Both the position numbers and the translations under genes were made by a program. DNA of 64,000 nt from the NCBI RefSeq assembly GCF_001879105.1, contig NZ_MLCF01000025.1, positions 50,086 through 114,085 on the forward strand, in the 5' to 3' direction. Shown here one piece after another: positions 41,383 to 50,223 of the stretch; position 1 is the stretch's first letter; the number at the start of each line of letters is the position of its first letter. The stretch is from Mangrovactinospora gilvigrisea. Its GTDB lineage: Bacteria; Actinomycetota; Actinomycetes; Streptomycetales; Streptomycetaceae. Under the pieces are notes generated by a model. The model saw only the letters and a program-made list of their open reading frames with translations. It had not been told where the DNA came from and ran no database searches.

Positions 41383-41388
41383 TTGACA
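41383..41388 (+). promoter_or_regulatory. -35-like TTGACA upstream of the third Gfo/Idh gene
   Basis: A consensus TTGACA lies 32 bases before the GTG at 41420, right after a GACCCC/GGGGTC hairpin. No good -10 is found at 17-18 bases. A looser ATCTAT at 41412-41417 is too far for standard spacing. Weak evidence. Confidence 0.3.
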
Positions 41389-41419
41389 GGCCGTCGGGGC
41401 CCGATGGAACGATCTATCC

Positions 41420-42505
41420 GTGATCTTTCGAACCGTTGCGCACCGGGACCCGATACGCGTCGCACTCGTCGGCGCCGGGGGGATGGGCCGCGCCTGGGCG
41501 CGGCTGCTGAAGGAGAGTCCGCTGGCCGAGCCGGTGGGCGTCGTCGATCTGGACACCGACGCGGCGCGCGCCGCGGCCGAGGAGCTGGGCCTGCCCGACC
41601 CCGACGCGTCCTCGGCGCCGTCCCTGACGGCCCTGGTGGACCGGCTGCCCGCCGAGCGGCGGCCGGAGGCGGTGGTGGACGTCACCGTGCCGGTCGCGCA
41701 TCTGCCCGTCACGCTGGAGGCGCTGGGGCTGGGCCTGCCGGTGCTGGGCGAGAAGCCGCTGGCCGCCTCGCTGGCGGAGGCGCACCGGCTGGTGCGGGCC
41801 GCCGAGGAGGCCGGGCAGCTGTTCATGGTGAGCCAGAACCGCCGCTACAAGCGCGGGCTGTGGCGGCTGAAGTCGCGGGCCGGGGCGCTGGGCGGGGCCG
41901 GCATCCTGCTCCACGAGTTCTCCAAGGCCATCCACTTCGGCGGGTTCCGCGAGACGATGGCGCACCCGCTGCTGTCCGACATGGCGATCCACAACTTCGA
42001 CGCCGCCCGCTTCCTGCTGGACGCCGACCCGGTCGCCGTCTACTGCGAGGAGTACAACCCGGAGTGGAGCTGGTTCGGCGGGGACGCCGCCTGCACGGCG
42101 ATCTTCGAGATGTCGGGCGGCGCCCGGTTCGTCTACACCGGCTCCTGGTGCAGCCCGGGGCTGGAGACGCCGTGGGACAGCCGGTGGCGGGTGAGCGCCC
42201 CGCGCGGGAGCGCGGTCTGGTGCGACGGGGGCCCGGGCGAGGACGGGGTGGTCACCGAGGCGGTGGAGGGCGCGGCGCCGGATCCGGCCGCCGACGCGCT
42301 GCCGCCGGACGTCGATCTGGCGGGCTCGCTCAGCGACTTCGTGGCGGCGCTGCGCTCGGGCGAGGCGCCGATGACGGCGGCCCGCGACAACCTGCTGAGC
42401 CTGGCGATGGTGGAGGCCGCCGCCGAGTCGGCCGGCCGCGGGGCGCGGGTGCGCATCGCGGAGACGGTCGAGTCGGCGGCGGCGGAGGCGGCCGCGGCCG
42501 CCTGA
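41420..42505 (+). CDS. Gfo/Idh/MocA oxidoreductase (third)
   Basis: A 361-residue protein starting at GTG. The Rossmann motif is VALVGAGGMGRAW, followed by LPVLGEKPLAASLAEAH (EKP) and a substrate region with SQNRRYKRGLWRLK and LLSDMAIHNFDAARFLL, the His-containing helix of the family. An Ala-rich C-terminal tail ends the protein. It lies 59 bases downstream of the SMP-30 gene and is likely functionally linked to it. It is convergent with the secreted protease gene, with only seven bases between their stops. Confidence 0.87.
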   Translation: MIFRTVAHRDPIRVALVGAGGMGRAWARLLKESPLAEPVGVVDLDTDAARAAAEELGLPDPDASSAPSLTALVDRLPAERRPEAVVDVTVPVAHLPVTLEALGLGLPVLGEKPLAASLAEAHRLVRAAEEAGQLFMVSQNRRYKRGLWRLKSRAGALGGAGILLHEFSKAIHFGGFRETMAHPLLSDMAIHNFDAARFLLDADPVAVYCEEYNPEWSWFGGDAACTAIFEMSGGARFVYTGSWCSPGLETPWDSRWRVSAPRGSAVWCDGGPGEDGVVTEAVEGAAPDPAADALPPDVDLAGSLSDFVAALRSGEAPMTAARDNLLSLAMVEAAAESAGRGARVRIAETVESAAAEAAAAA

Positions 42506-42512
42506 GCGGGCG

Positions 42513-43796
42513 TCAGCCGGTCGGGCTCGGCGTGGGGCCGGTCGGGCTGCCGGACGTCGCCGAGGAGCTGGGGCTCGGGGTCGGGCTCGCGCTGCTCGAC
42601 GGCGTCGGGCTCGGGCTCGGCGTCGCCGAGGAGCTCGGCGTCGCGCTGGGCGACGGGGGCTGGGCCGGCGGCGCGCCGGCCACGGCCGCGTTGTACAGGG
42701 CGCGGGTGGCGGCCCCGAAGTAGGCGCTGTAGGAGACGCTTTCGGTGTTGCCGCCGCCGTGCACGCCGCCCACCACGCCCACCACGCCCCAGCCGGACGG
42801 CGAGTCGCCGTCGTGGACGATCATCGGGCCGCCGCTGGTGCCGCCGATGAACGCCTGGCAGGGGATCCGCGGGAAGTCGCCGGGCGCCGCCGGGTCGGTG
42901 GAGACCCAGTGGGTGGTCAGCGAGTGGCACTCGATGGGCTTGGTGTGCGAGGCCCCGCCCGGGTAGCCGATCATCGTCGCCGGGTAGTGGATGTAGCCGG
43001 TGTCGGTGTGCAGCCGGTAGCCCGGGCCGGTGGCCTGCTCCAGCCACTGCCCGCCGGCGTTCTTCAGCGTCTGGGCGATGGCGAAGTCGTACTCGGCGCC
43101 GGCGTTCTGGCCGAGCGTCAGGAACTGCTCCGGCTCGTAGACCCCGTTGACCTTTATCGGGAAGAGCCCGTAGGGCGTCAGGCCGTCGTGGTAGTTGGGC
43201 GCGAAGACCAGGTGGCGGGCCGGGTTGGGGCCGACGTAGGCCCGCAGGCAGTGGCCGGCGCTGAGCACCAGGTTGCGGCGGGGGCTGTTGAGGACGGAGC
43301 CGCTGCAGGTGCGGCCGGTGCCGGTGGAGTCCGTCCAGAAGAAGGTGCCGGCCTGCGGGACGCCGTTGAACTCGGGGCTCGGCGGCACGTACTCGCCGGG
43401 GTAGGCCCCGTCGTAGAGGTTGTCGCCGGGCGAGGCGGCGGCCTTCTTCATGCCGCCGGCGCCCTTGGCGGTCGACTGGGCGCTGCCGGTGCCCGCCATC
43501 GCGGCCTTCATCCGGGCGGGCGTCCAGTAGGCGGTGAGCTGCTTGGCGTCCTGCTGGGTCTGGCCGGCGCCGCCGCTTATGGCGATCTTGATGCCGTCGT
43601 GGCCGGCGACCACGGTGGTGGTGCCGTTGCGCGAGACCAGGTGGATGTCGGTCGGCTCAGGACTCGCCGAGGCGCCGGCGCCGGCCGGCGCGCTGCCGGA
43701 CGCCGCCCAGGCCGGCACGAGTGCTCCGCCCGCGGCGAGCAGCGCCCCGGCGGCCCAGAGCGCCGTCCCCCTGTGTCGCATTCCGCGTAGCCGCAT
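42513..43796 (-). CDS. Secreted trypsin-like serine protease with Ser/Pro/Thr tail
   Basis: A 427-residue exported S1-fold protease. The signal peptide covers about residues 1-31, followed by a propeptide with LTAYWTPARMKAAMA. The catalytic residues are His in LVLSAGHC, Asp in EYDFAIAQ and Ser in GGTSGGPM. The last 55 or so residues are a P/S/T-rich repeat tail, likely a cell-wall-spanning linker without a downstream anchor. The ATG at 43796 follows GGAGGGAG. It shares the WTPxRM propeptide motif with the protease at 35871-37055, so the two are paralogues despite little identity in the tails. Confidence 0.87.
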   Translation of the reverse strand: MRLRGMRHRGTALWAAGALLAAGGALVPAWAASGSAPAGAGASASPEPTDIHLVSRNGTTTVVAGHDGIKIAISGGAGQTQQDAKQLTAYWTPARMKAAMAGTGSAQSTAKGAGGMKKAAASPGDNLYDGAYPGEYVPPSPEFNGVPQAGTFFWTDSTGTGRTCSGSVLNSPRRNLVLSAGHCLRAYVGPNPARHLVFAPNYHDGLTPYGLFPIKVNGVYEPEQFLTLGQNAGAEYDFAIAQTLKNAGGQWLEQATGPGYRLHTDTGYIHYPATMIGYPGGASHTKPIECHSLTTHWVSTDPAAPGDFPRIPCQAFIGGTSGGPMIVHDGDSPSGWGVVGVVGGVHGGGNTESVSYSAYFGAATRALYNAAVAGAPPAQPPSPSATPSSSATPSPSPTPSSSASPTPSPSSSATSGSPTGPTPSPTG

Positions 43797-43894
43797 GTGC
43801 CGTCTCCCTCCGGACGGGCGTGGCAAAGGTCGGCCAACTGTACTGATGCGCTGTCACGGGCGGGAAGGGAAGCACAGGTTGAGGGCTGGCAAAT

Positions 43895-44494
43895 TCATGT
43901 CGACGGGTGACGTGGTGCCGTTGGGGCGGCGATTCCGTCGATCAGGAGATCGATCATCCGGGAGGCGTCCGAGACCGTCCCGGGGTGGTGCGCGGCGGAT
44001 TTGTGGAGTGCCGCGATGGCACCGTGCACGAGGGCGAACATCTCGACGGTGGTGACGTCCGAGCGGACGCCGCCGACCCGCCGGGCGCGCTCCAGGAGGC
44101 GGTCGCCGCCGTCCCGGACCTGCTTCCAGGCGCGGTGCATCTCGCTCTCCGGGTCGGACATCAGGCGCAGGCAGGCGTCCGGCAGGTCGCGGTAGAGGAG
44201 GGTGCCGCGGGCGACGGCGGTGAGCCAGGTGCGGAGCGCCTCGACGGGGTCGCCGTCCTCCTCGTGGAGCTTCTCGGCGAGGGCGGCCTGGTCGATCCAG
44301 CGCTCCTGGAGGAGGGCGGCGAGCAGGGCGTCGCGGTTGGGGAAGTGGCGGTAGAGCGTGCCGATGCCGACCCCGGCGTCGCGGGCGATCTGCTCCAGCG
44401 GCGCGTGGGTGCCGTGCGCGGTGAAGGCGTGCTCGGCGGTCTCGAGGAGGCGCTGGTAGTTGCGGAGCGCGTCCTTGCGCACGGGTCGGGTCAT
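43895..44494 (-). CDS. TetR-family regulator of adjacent MFS pump
   Basis: A 199-residue protein with the TetR helix-turn-helix (LEQIARDAGVGIGTLYRHFPNRDALLAAL) and an all-helical ligand domain. The ATG at 44494 is chosen (MTRPVRKDALRNYQRLLE is a common TetR opening); GTG 44506 is an alternative. It is divergent from a drug-efflux-type MFS gene with a CGGAGG-GTT-CCTCCG palindrome between them, so it probably represses the pump and itself. Confidence 0.9.
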   Translation of the reverse strand: MTRPVRKDALRNYQRLLETAEHAFTAHGTHAPLEQIARDAGVGIGTLYRHFPNRDALLAALLQERWIDQAALAEKLHEEDGDPVEALRTWLTAVARGTLLYRDLPDACLRLMSDPESEMHRAWKQVRDGGDRLLERARRVGGVRSDVTTVEMFALVHGAIAALHKSAAHHPGTVSDASRMIDLLIDGIAAPTAPRHPST

Positions 44495-44520
44495 TGCAGG
44501 GGCCACGTTTCCTTGCGATC

Positions 44521-44535
44521 CGGAGGGTTCCTCCG
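44521..44535. promoter_or_regulatory. Candidate TetR operator
   Basis: A perfect 6+3+6 palindrome, CGGAGG-GTT-CCTCCG, in the 117-base gap between the divergent TetR and MFS genes. Confidence 0.55.
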
Positions 44536-44611
44536 TATCGTAACTCGGGCGAACCGGAGGTGGCCTCCGCTTCGTCTTCTTCCACCATGCTCAAGGGGGT
44601 TGAGCACAGTC

Positions 44612-46081
44612 ATGTCTGTTTCCCGAGCATCCACCGTACCCGCATCCACCCCGCCCGAGGCGGCCGCGTCCGGCCCGCCAGCCGCGCCCGCCGCGCCGCG
44701 GCGGGCGGGGGTGGCGCTCGCCGTCATCCTCGTCGCCCAGCTGATGTTCATCCTGGACGCCTCCGTGGTGAACGTCGGGCTGCCCGCCATCCGCAGCCAG
44801 CTCGGCTTCTCCGCCACCGGCCTCACCTGGGTCGTCACCGCCTACAGCGTCGCCTTCGGCGGGCTGCTGACGCTCGGCGGCCGGGCCGGCGACCTCTTCG
44901 GGCGGCGCCGGCTCTTCCTCGCCGGGATCGCGCTCTTCACGCTCTCCTCCGCGGCCGCCGGCGTCGCCCAGACGTCCGGGCAGCTGCTCGCCGCCCGCGC
45001 CGTGCAGGGTCTCGCCGCCGCCTGCGCCTCGCCCAGCACCCTCGCGCTGATCTCCACGCTCTTCTCCGGGGAGCGGCGCAACCGGGCGCTGTCGGTCTTC
45101 TCCGCGATCATCGCGGCGGGCGCCACGCTGGGCCTGCTGATCGGCGGGCTGCTGGTGCAGTACGCCAGCTGGCGCTGGACGATGTTCCTCAATGTGCCGA
45201 TCGGCATCGTGGCGCTGCTGCTCATCCCGCGGTTCGTCCCGGAGACCGAGCGCCATCCGGGGCGGCTCGACATCGCCGGGGCGCTCACCTCGGGGCTCGG
45301 CATCGCGATCGCCGTCTACGCCTTCAACCGGGCCGCGCAGCACGGCTGGTCGGACGGGGTGGCGCTGGTCGGGTTCGCGGCCACGGCGCTGCTGGTCGCC
45401 GCGTTCCTGGTCAACGAGACGCGGGTGGAGAACCCGCTGCTGCCGCTGCGCCTGTTCGCCGACCGGGCACGCGCGGCGTCCTTCACCGCGATGTTCCTGA
45501 TGCCGGCCGCGATGTTCTCGGTCTTCTACTTCCTCACCCTCTACATGCAGGGGCACGGCGGCGGGATGCTGGGCTTCTCGCCGCTGCGCACCGGGGCCGG
45601 GTTCGTCCCGATGACCGGGCCGCTGCTGGTCGTCGCGGGCCTCCAGCTGGCGCCGCGGATCATGCAGCGGACGGGGCCCAAGCCGGTGGCCGTCGCCGGC
45701 GGGGTGCTGGCGGTCGCCGGGCTGGTCTGGCTCACCGCGCTGTCGCCCGGCGACGGCTACGGAGCCTCGCTGATCGGGCCGTTGGCGCTGATCGGCACCG
45801 GGATGCCGTTCGTGATGGCGCCGATGAACATCGCCATCCTCACCACGGTCGGACCGGCGGACGCGGGCGCCGCGGCGGGCGCGCTGCAGGCGCTGCAGCA
45901 GTCCGGGGCGGCGCTCGGGGTAGCCGTGCTGACCACGGTCGCCACCGCGGGCGGCGGCGGAGTGGCGGGCATGGCCGACGGCTTCCGCGTCGGCACCGGG
46001 TTCGCCGCGCTGGTGCTGCTGCTCGCGGCGTTCGCGCTGCGCGGGAGCGTGCTGCCGAGGCGGCCTAGCGTTCGAGGCTGA
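44612..46081 (+). CDS. MFS drug-efflux transporter, DHA2 (14-helix) family
   Basis: A 489-residue proton-coupled exporter. Motif D1 is LMFILDASVVNVGLPAI, motif A GGRAGDLFGRRRLFLAG, motif B LLAARAVQGLAAACASP and motif C GATLGLLIGGLL. About 14 hydrophobic helices can be drawn. AAGGGGG lies about 12 bases before the ATG. Divergent TetR control is typical of antibiotic or metabolite efflux pumps; the substrate is unknown. Its 3' end overlaps the convergent ATPase gene by 17 bases. Confidence 0.9.
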   Translation: MSVSRASTVPASTPPEAAASGPPAAPAAPRRAGVALAVILVAQLMFILDASVVNVGLPAIRSQLGFSATGLTWVVTAYSVAFGGLLTLGGRAGDLFGRRRLFLAGIALFTLSSAAAGVAQTSGQLLAARAVQGLAAACASPSTLALISTLFSGERRNRALSVFSAIIAAGATLGLLIGGLLVQYASWRWTMFLNVPIGIVALLLIPRFVPETERHPGRLDIAGALTSGLGIAIAVYAFNRAAQHGWSDGVALVGFAATALLVAAFLVNETRVENPLLPLRLFADRARAASFTAMFLMPAAMFSVFYFLTLYMQGHGGGMLGFSPLRTGAGFVPMTGPLLVVAGLQLAPRIMQRTGPKPVAVAGGVLAVAGLVWLTALSPGDGYGASLIGPLALIGTGMPFVMAPMNIAILTTVGPADAGAAAGALQALQQSGAALGVAVLTTVATAGGGGVAGMADGFRVGTGFAALVLLLAAFALRGSVLPRRPSVRG

Positions 46082-47174
46082 CGTCGACCGCGCCCGGGGC
46101 GGGGGCGTGCTCCGCGCAGGTGAGGCGGAGCACGCCCCCGCCGGGCTGCGCGGCCTCGTCGAGGCGGGCCAGCAGGCGGGGGACGAGGGCGTGCACGGCG
46201 CGCTCCACGTCGCGGGCGTTGCCGCCGCTCGGGTTGGCGGTGGTGCTCCAGGCCGCCCGGGCGAGGCGGTCGGCGGCGGACGCGTCCCAGACGAGGCGCG
46301 CGCCGAGCTGGGTGCGCAGCCGGCCGTCGAGGCGGTGCAGCGCGGACTCGGTGAGGGCGCGCAGTTCGCTGGGGCCGAACGGGGCGAAGGGGATCACCTC
46401 GTCGACGCGGTCCAGCAGTTCGGGCCGCAGCCGCACGCCGAGCGCGCGGCGCAGCGGGGAGTCGGCGCCGGGGCCGCGGGGGAGCAGGTCCTCGGCGTCC
46501 AGGGGCGGACGCAGCCCGGCGGTGAGGACGACGACGCAGTCCCGGGCGTCGTGGCCGGCGCCGGCGACGCGGCCCTCGTCGAGGAGCGGCAGGAGGCAGT
46601 CGAGCAGGTGCGGATCGGCGCGGTCGACGTCGTCGAGGAGCAGGACGCGCCGCGGGCCGGGGGCGAGGGCCGCGGCGAGGCGGGCGGTGAGGCCCTCGGG
46701 GGTGGCCGGCCGGCCGACGTCGACGACGGCGAGGGCGTCGGCGGTGCCGTGCACGGCCTCGGCGATCAGACGGGCCGTCAGCGTCTTGCCGGTCCCGGGC
46801 GGTCCGCAGAGCAGCAGCACCGAGCGGGGGCGGTCCGCCCAGCGGAAGCCGGCGGCGAGGCCGCGGGCGGCGGCGTGCAGATGCGGGGCGAGGCGGTCGA
46901 CGGCGTCGTCCTGCCCGATCAGGCGCTCCCGCAGGAGCGCGGGGAGCAGGTCGTCCTCGGCGATCCGCGGGCTGCCGCGGCGTGCGGCGGAGTCGGCGGC
47001 GGCGTGCAGGGCGGCGCGCAGGTCGGGGGCGAGGGTGACGGCGGAGACGACGGACCCGGCGAGCGTGGCGAGCACGGACCGCGCCCCGCGGGTGAACGCG
47101 GTGGCGTTGAGGCGGCCGGTGGGGTCGAAGAGGGGGGTCGTGGCGGTGGTGGCGGGGGCTGCGGCTTCGCTCAT
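46065..47174 (-). CDS. Clp-like single-domain AAA+ ATPase
   Basis: A 369-residue ATPase resembling the second AAA module of ClpA/ClpB. It shows LIGQDDAVDRLAPHLHAAARGL, Walker A GPPGTGKT (124-131), Walker B VLLLDDVDRA (177-186), sensor-like VVVLTAG, and the LRPELLDRVDEVIPF box with arginine finger Arg256. A small helical C-terminal domain follows. Residues 1-85 are a separate, weakly Clp-N-like segment. No ClpP-binding loop is obvious, so a remodelling rather than proteolytic role is more likely. Its ATG overlaps the stop of the long repetitive protein upstream (ATGA), so the two are co-translated and probably form one system of unknown function. Confidence 0.85.
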   Translation of the reverse strand: MSEAAAPATTATTPLFDPTGRLNATAFTRGARSVLATLAGSVVSAVTLAPDLRAALHAAADSAARRGSPRIAEDDLLPALLRERLIGQDDAVDRLAPHLHAAARGLAAGFRWADRPRSVLLLCGPPGTGKTLTARLIAEAVHGTADALAVVDVGRPATPEGLTARLAAALAPGPRRVLLLDDVDRADPHLLDCLLPLLDEGRVAGAGHDARDCVVVLTAGLRPPLDAEDLLPRGPGADSPLRRALGVRLRPELLDRVDEVIPFAPFGPSELRALTESALHRLDGRLRTQLGARLVWDASAADRLARAAWSTTANPSGGNARDVERAVHALVPRLLARLDEAAQPGGGVLRLTCAEHAPAPGAVDVSLER

Positions 47175-49840
47175 CGGGGTGCGTGGCCTTCCCGGTAGGC
47201 GCGGAGGAGGGTGCGCATCAGGCGGTGCGGGGTGTAGCCGTTCTTCCACCGCTCGGAGAGCTCGGTGAGGTACCGCACGGCCAGCTCCGGGTCGCGCCGC
47301 ACCAGCGCGTCCGCGGCGTCCTGCCACCCCTGGTCCAGCCCCCGCTCGGCAACAAGCGCCTCCCACATCCCGAGCCCGAGCCCCCCGGGGGTCCCGCCCC
47401 CGGGTATGAGCCGGAGCTCCTCGATGCGGACGAGCGCGGCAGCGGGTTCAGCGGCGGCGAGGTGCGCGAGCACGACGGGATCGGCGGCGTCGGACGCGGA
47501 GTCGCGCGCGGCCGAGCGCTCTTGGGGGACGCCCCCCGGCGGGAGCCCCCCGGCCGCGCCAACCCCATCGACGTCGCCCCCGGCTGGCGCGGGCACCGGG
47601 CCGCCGAGGGAGCGGTCTTCGTGCGGGAGGTCTGCGGCCCCGGCCGCCGCGCCTGCCGGCGGCGCGGTGGCGGCGGGGGAGGGCGCGGGCACCTGGTCGT
47701 CGAGGGAGCGGTCTTCGTGCGGGAGGTCTGCGGTCCCGGACGCCGCGCTTGCCGGCGCTGCGGTGGCGGCGGGGGAGGGCGCGGGCGCCGGGTCGTCGGC
47801 GTGCTGAGCCTGCGGGCCGCCTGCGTCCCCGCCGCCGGCGGCTGCGGTTGTGGGAGTGGCCGACGGGTCGTCAGGGCCTGGGTCCTGCGGGCCGCCTGCC
47901 GTCCCGTCGCCGGAGGCTGCGATGGTGAGCGTGGCCGACGGGTCGTCAGGGGCGGGGACTTGCGGGCGGTCTGTTCCCGCGGTCGCCGCGCCGACGGTGG
48001 TACCGGCTTGGGCCGGGGAGAGCGCGGGCGCCAGGTTGCCGAGGGGCGGGTCCTCCTGGGGGCGGCCCGCGGCCGGGATGGCCGTGTCTGCCGGCGCCGC
48101 GGTCACGGCGGGGGAGGGTGCGGGCGCCTGGTCGTCGGCGTGCCGGCCCTGCGGGCCGCCCGCGTCCCCGCGGCCGGGGTCCGCGGTTGCGGGCGTGGCC
48201 GACGGGTCGTCAGGGGCGGGGACTTGCGGGCGGTCTGGTGCCGCGGTCGCCGCGCCGACGGTGGCGCCGGCTTCGGCGGGGATGGGCGCGGGCGCCAGGT
48301 TGCCGGGGGGCGGTTCCTCCTGGGGGCGGCCCGCGGGCGGGATGGCCGTGCCTGCCGGCGCCGCGGTGGCGGGCGAGGGTGTGGACGCCGGGTCGTCGGT
48401 GTGCCGGCCCTGCGGGCCCCCTGTCGTCCCGTCGCTGCGGGTCGCGGTTGGGGGCGTGGCCGACGGGTCGTCGGGGGTGTGGTCCTGCGGGCGGTCTGGT
48501 GCCGCGGTCGCCGCGCCGGCTTCGGCCGTGGGGGGCGCGGGCGCCGGGTCGTCGGCGTGCCGGCCCTGTGGGCCGCCTGTCGGCCCCTCGTCGGGGGGCG
48601 TGGTTGTGGCCGACGGGTCGTCAGGGTTGGTGCTCTGCGTGCGGTCTGCCGCCTCGGACGACGCGCTGTCGACGGCCGCGGCGCCGGTCTCGGAACGGAA
48701 GGGCGCCGCCGTCGAGTCGTCGACGGGTTGGCTCCGGGAGGGTTCCGCCGTCTCGGACGCGGCCCCCGCGGACCGCCCGTCGGCGTGCGCGCCGTCCGTA
48801 CGGGCTGCGGCTGCGGGGGACGGCTGTGGTGTGGCGAGAGCGTCCTCGCCGCGGTGGTGCGCGCCCTGTCCGGCAGCGCTCGTCGATGCGGACGCGCCTG
48901 CAAGGGAGGACTCGCCGTCGGCCGGGCCGCCGGCCTCGCGCGCCGCGGCAGCCGCGTACCACTCGTCGACCTGCGGGAGGCCGCCGGATCCGTCGGACCA
49001 GCCGCCGGGCGCGTCACCCATGTCGGCGGGCGTGAGTGCGTTGCCGGCCGGGGGTGCCGCGTGGTGGTACGCGGCCGGTTGCGGGAGGCCTTCGTCAGTG
49101 GCGGACCAGGCGCCGCCGGCGGGCCAGCCGCCTGCCAGAGTCGCGGCCTCTGTGCCGGCCCAGCCGGTGGGCTGCGGGGAGTCGTCGGTGGTGGTCGTGG
49201 TGGCGAAGACCTGGAGGGGGGCGGCCGGCGCCCACGGTTGGCCGGCGAGGGTCGACGGCTCCGATTCCGCCGCGGGAGCCCCCGCGTGCGCCCCCGCCCC
49301 ACGCTGCTCCGGCACGGCAGCCGCCCACGTCGGGCGGCGGCCCGCGCGCTGGTCCTGGGCGAGGCGGTGGAACTCCGCCGACGGCGTCAACCCCCGGTTG
49401 AGCAGCACCGCGACGAAGTCGCGGCCGCCCCCCAGGGCCGGCCCCGCGCCCGCGCGGTCCAGCTCGCGCCAGGTCTCGGCGAACCGCTCCGCGTCCGGCG
49501 CCGGGTCGGTGAGCCACGCCCGCAGCGCCGCGTCCAGGACGTGCACCGGCACCGCGTCCACGCACGCCGCCAGCCCGACCAGCACCGACTCCGGATCCGC
49601 GAGCGAGAGCGAGGGCAGCACGTCGTCCAGCAGCGCCGCCCGCCGGGACCCCGTCACCGGCCCCCCGGTGAGCCGCCGCAGCGCCCCGCGCAGCAGGTGC
49701 GTCCGCGCCATGGGGTCCGCCGCGGCGCGGGCCTCCGCCACCGCGCGGCGGAACTCGGCCGTCGCGCGGGAGCGTTCACCGCGGGTGCCCCGCGTGTCCG
49801 GCGTGTCCGGCGTGCCCCGCGTGCTCGTCGTCGTCCCCAT
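47171..49840 (-). CDS. Large disordered repeat protein coupled to Clp-like ATPase
   Basis: An 889-residue protein of no recognised family. Residues about 20-180 form an all-helical domain (TAEFRRAVAEARAAADPMARTHLL, AVPVHVLDAALRAWLTD, ETWRELDRAG). Residues about 190-780 are Pro/Ala/Asp/Gly-rich and predicted disordered, with tandem repeats of about 88 residues (RPQxxxPDDPSAT...GGPQGRHADD...AGRPQE) and shorter ADLPHEDRSL units. The last 100 residues are again helical (AHLAAAEPAAALVRIEELRLI and ELAVRYLTELSERWKNGYTPHRLMRTLLRAYREG). ATG 49840 is chosen. A scaffold or adaptor for the coupled ATPase is my inference. The other strand also stays open here because of GC bias. Confidence 0.65.
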   Translation of the reverse strand: MGTTTSTRGTPDTPDTRGTRGERSRATAEFRRAVAEARAAADPMARTHLLRGALRRLTGGPVTGSRRAALLDDVLPSLSLADPESVLVGLAACVDAVPVHVLDAALRAWLTDPAPDAERFAETWRELDRAGAGPALGGGRDFVAVLLNRGLTPSAEFHRLAQDQRAGRRPTWAAAVPEQRGAGAHAGAPAAESEPSTLAGQPWAPAAPLQVFATTTTTDDSPQPTGWAGTEAATLAGGWPAGGAWSATDEGLPQPAAYHHAAPPAGNALTPADMGDAPGGWSDGSGGLPQVDEWYAAAAAREAGGPADGESSLAGASASTSAAGQGAHHRGEDALATPQPSPAAAARTDGAHADGRSAGAASETAEPSRSQPVDDSTAAPFRSETGAAAVDSASSEAADRTQSTNPDDPSATTTPPDEGPTGGPQGRHADDPAPAPPTAEAGAATAAPDRPQDHTPDDPSATPPTATRSDGTTGGPQGRHTDDPASTPSPATAAPAGTAIPPAGRPQEEPPPGNLAPAPIPAEAGATVGAATAAPDRPQVPAPDDPSATPATADPGRGDAGGPQGRHADDQAPAPSPAVTAAPADTAIPAAGRPQEDPPLGNLAPALSPAQAGTTVGAATAGTDRPQVPAPDDPSATLTIAASGDGTAGGPQDPGPDDPSATPTTAAAGGGDAGGPQAQHADDPAPAPSPAATAAPASAASGTADLPHEDRSLDDQVPAPSPAATAPPAGAAAGAADLPHEDRSLGGPVPAPAGGDVDGVGAAGGLPPGGVPQERSAARDSASDAADPVVLAHLAAAEPAAALVRIEELRLIPGGGTPGGLGLGMWEALVAERGLDQGWQDAADALVRRDPELAVRYLTELSERWKNGYTPHRLMRTLLRAYREGHAPR
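47600..48600. repeat. Tandem DNA repeats inside the disordered protein gene
   Basis: Units of about 264 bp (88 codons) occur in two fairly complete and several partial copies. A 99-bp unit containing GAGCGGTCTTCGTGCGGGAG repeats twice near 47604 and 47703. Repeat number probably varies between strains by recombination or slippage. Confidence 0.7.
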
Positions 49841-50223
49841 CGGCGTTCCCGCCCCTTCCAACCCCTCGGGTTGCTCCTCGCACCGGGATAGACGCGGGGT
49901 CCGGGCCGCCGGTTGCGGCCGGCGCGCGCCACCGCTGTCCGGTTTCTCCTGGTCATCCGCGGGTCATCCGCTCCGACAAGCATTAAACCTGCCCTGCCCC
50001 GACCCCGTCCCCGACCAGCGGCTCCGCCGCCCCCGCCGCCGCCCCCTCCGCAGCGCCTCCCGCGCACGGCCGGATGTGGCCAACGCGGCGTCGTTGACGG
50101 CCCTTCAGGGTGTGGCTAGCGTCCGCTCTGCTGTCAGTGATTGCACCGTTGATCCCGATATCGCGTGCGGGCCCCGCTCGCGCGTGCGCAGGTCGCGTCC
50201 GATAAACCTGGAGGGAAGGTCGG
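49841..50223. other. Divergent intergenic region with strong promoter for galM
   Basis: 383 bases without a gene. The clear element is a plus-strand vegetative-type promoter: TTGACG (50094-50099), a 17-base spacer, TAGCGT (50117-50122). It gives the mutarotase gene a leader of about 95 bases. A GGAGGGAAGG ribosome site precedes the ATG. The promoter of the minus-strand disordered-protein/ATPase operon must lie in the left part but could not be placed. Confidence 0.65.

Noticed and set aside
47600..48600. CRISPR-like array
   Set aside because: The repeats are long, imperfect, in frame and coding. There are no short direct repeats with unique spacers and no cas genes.
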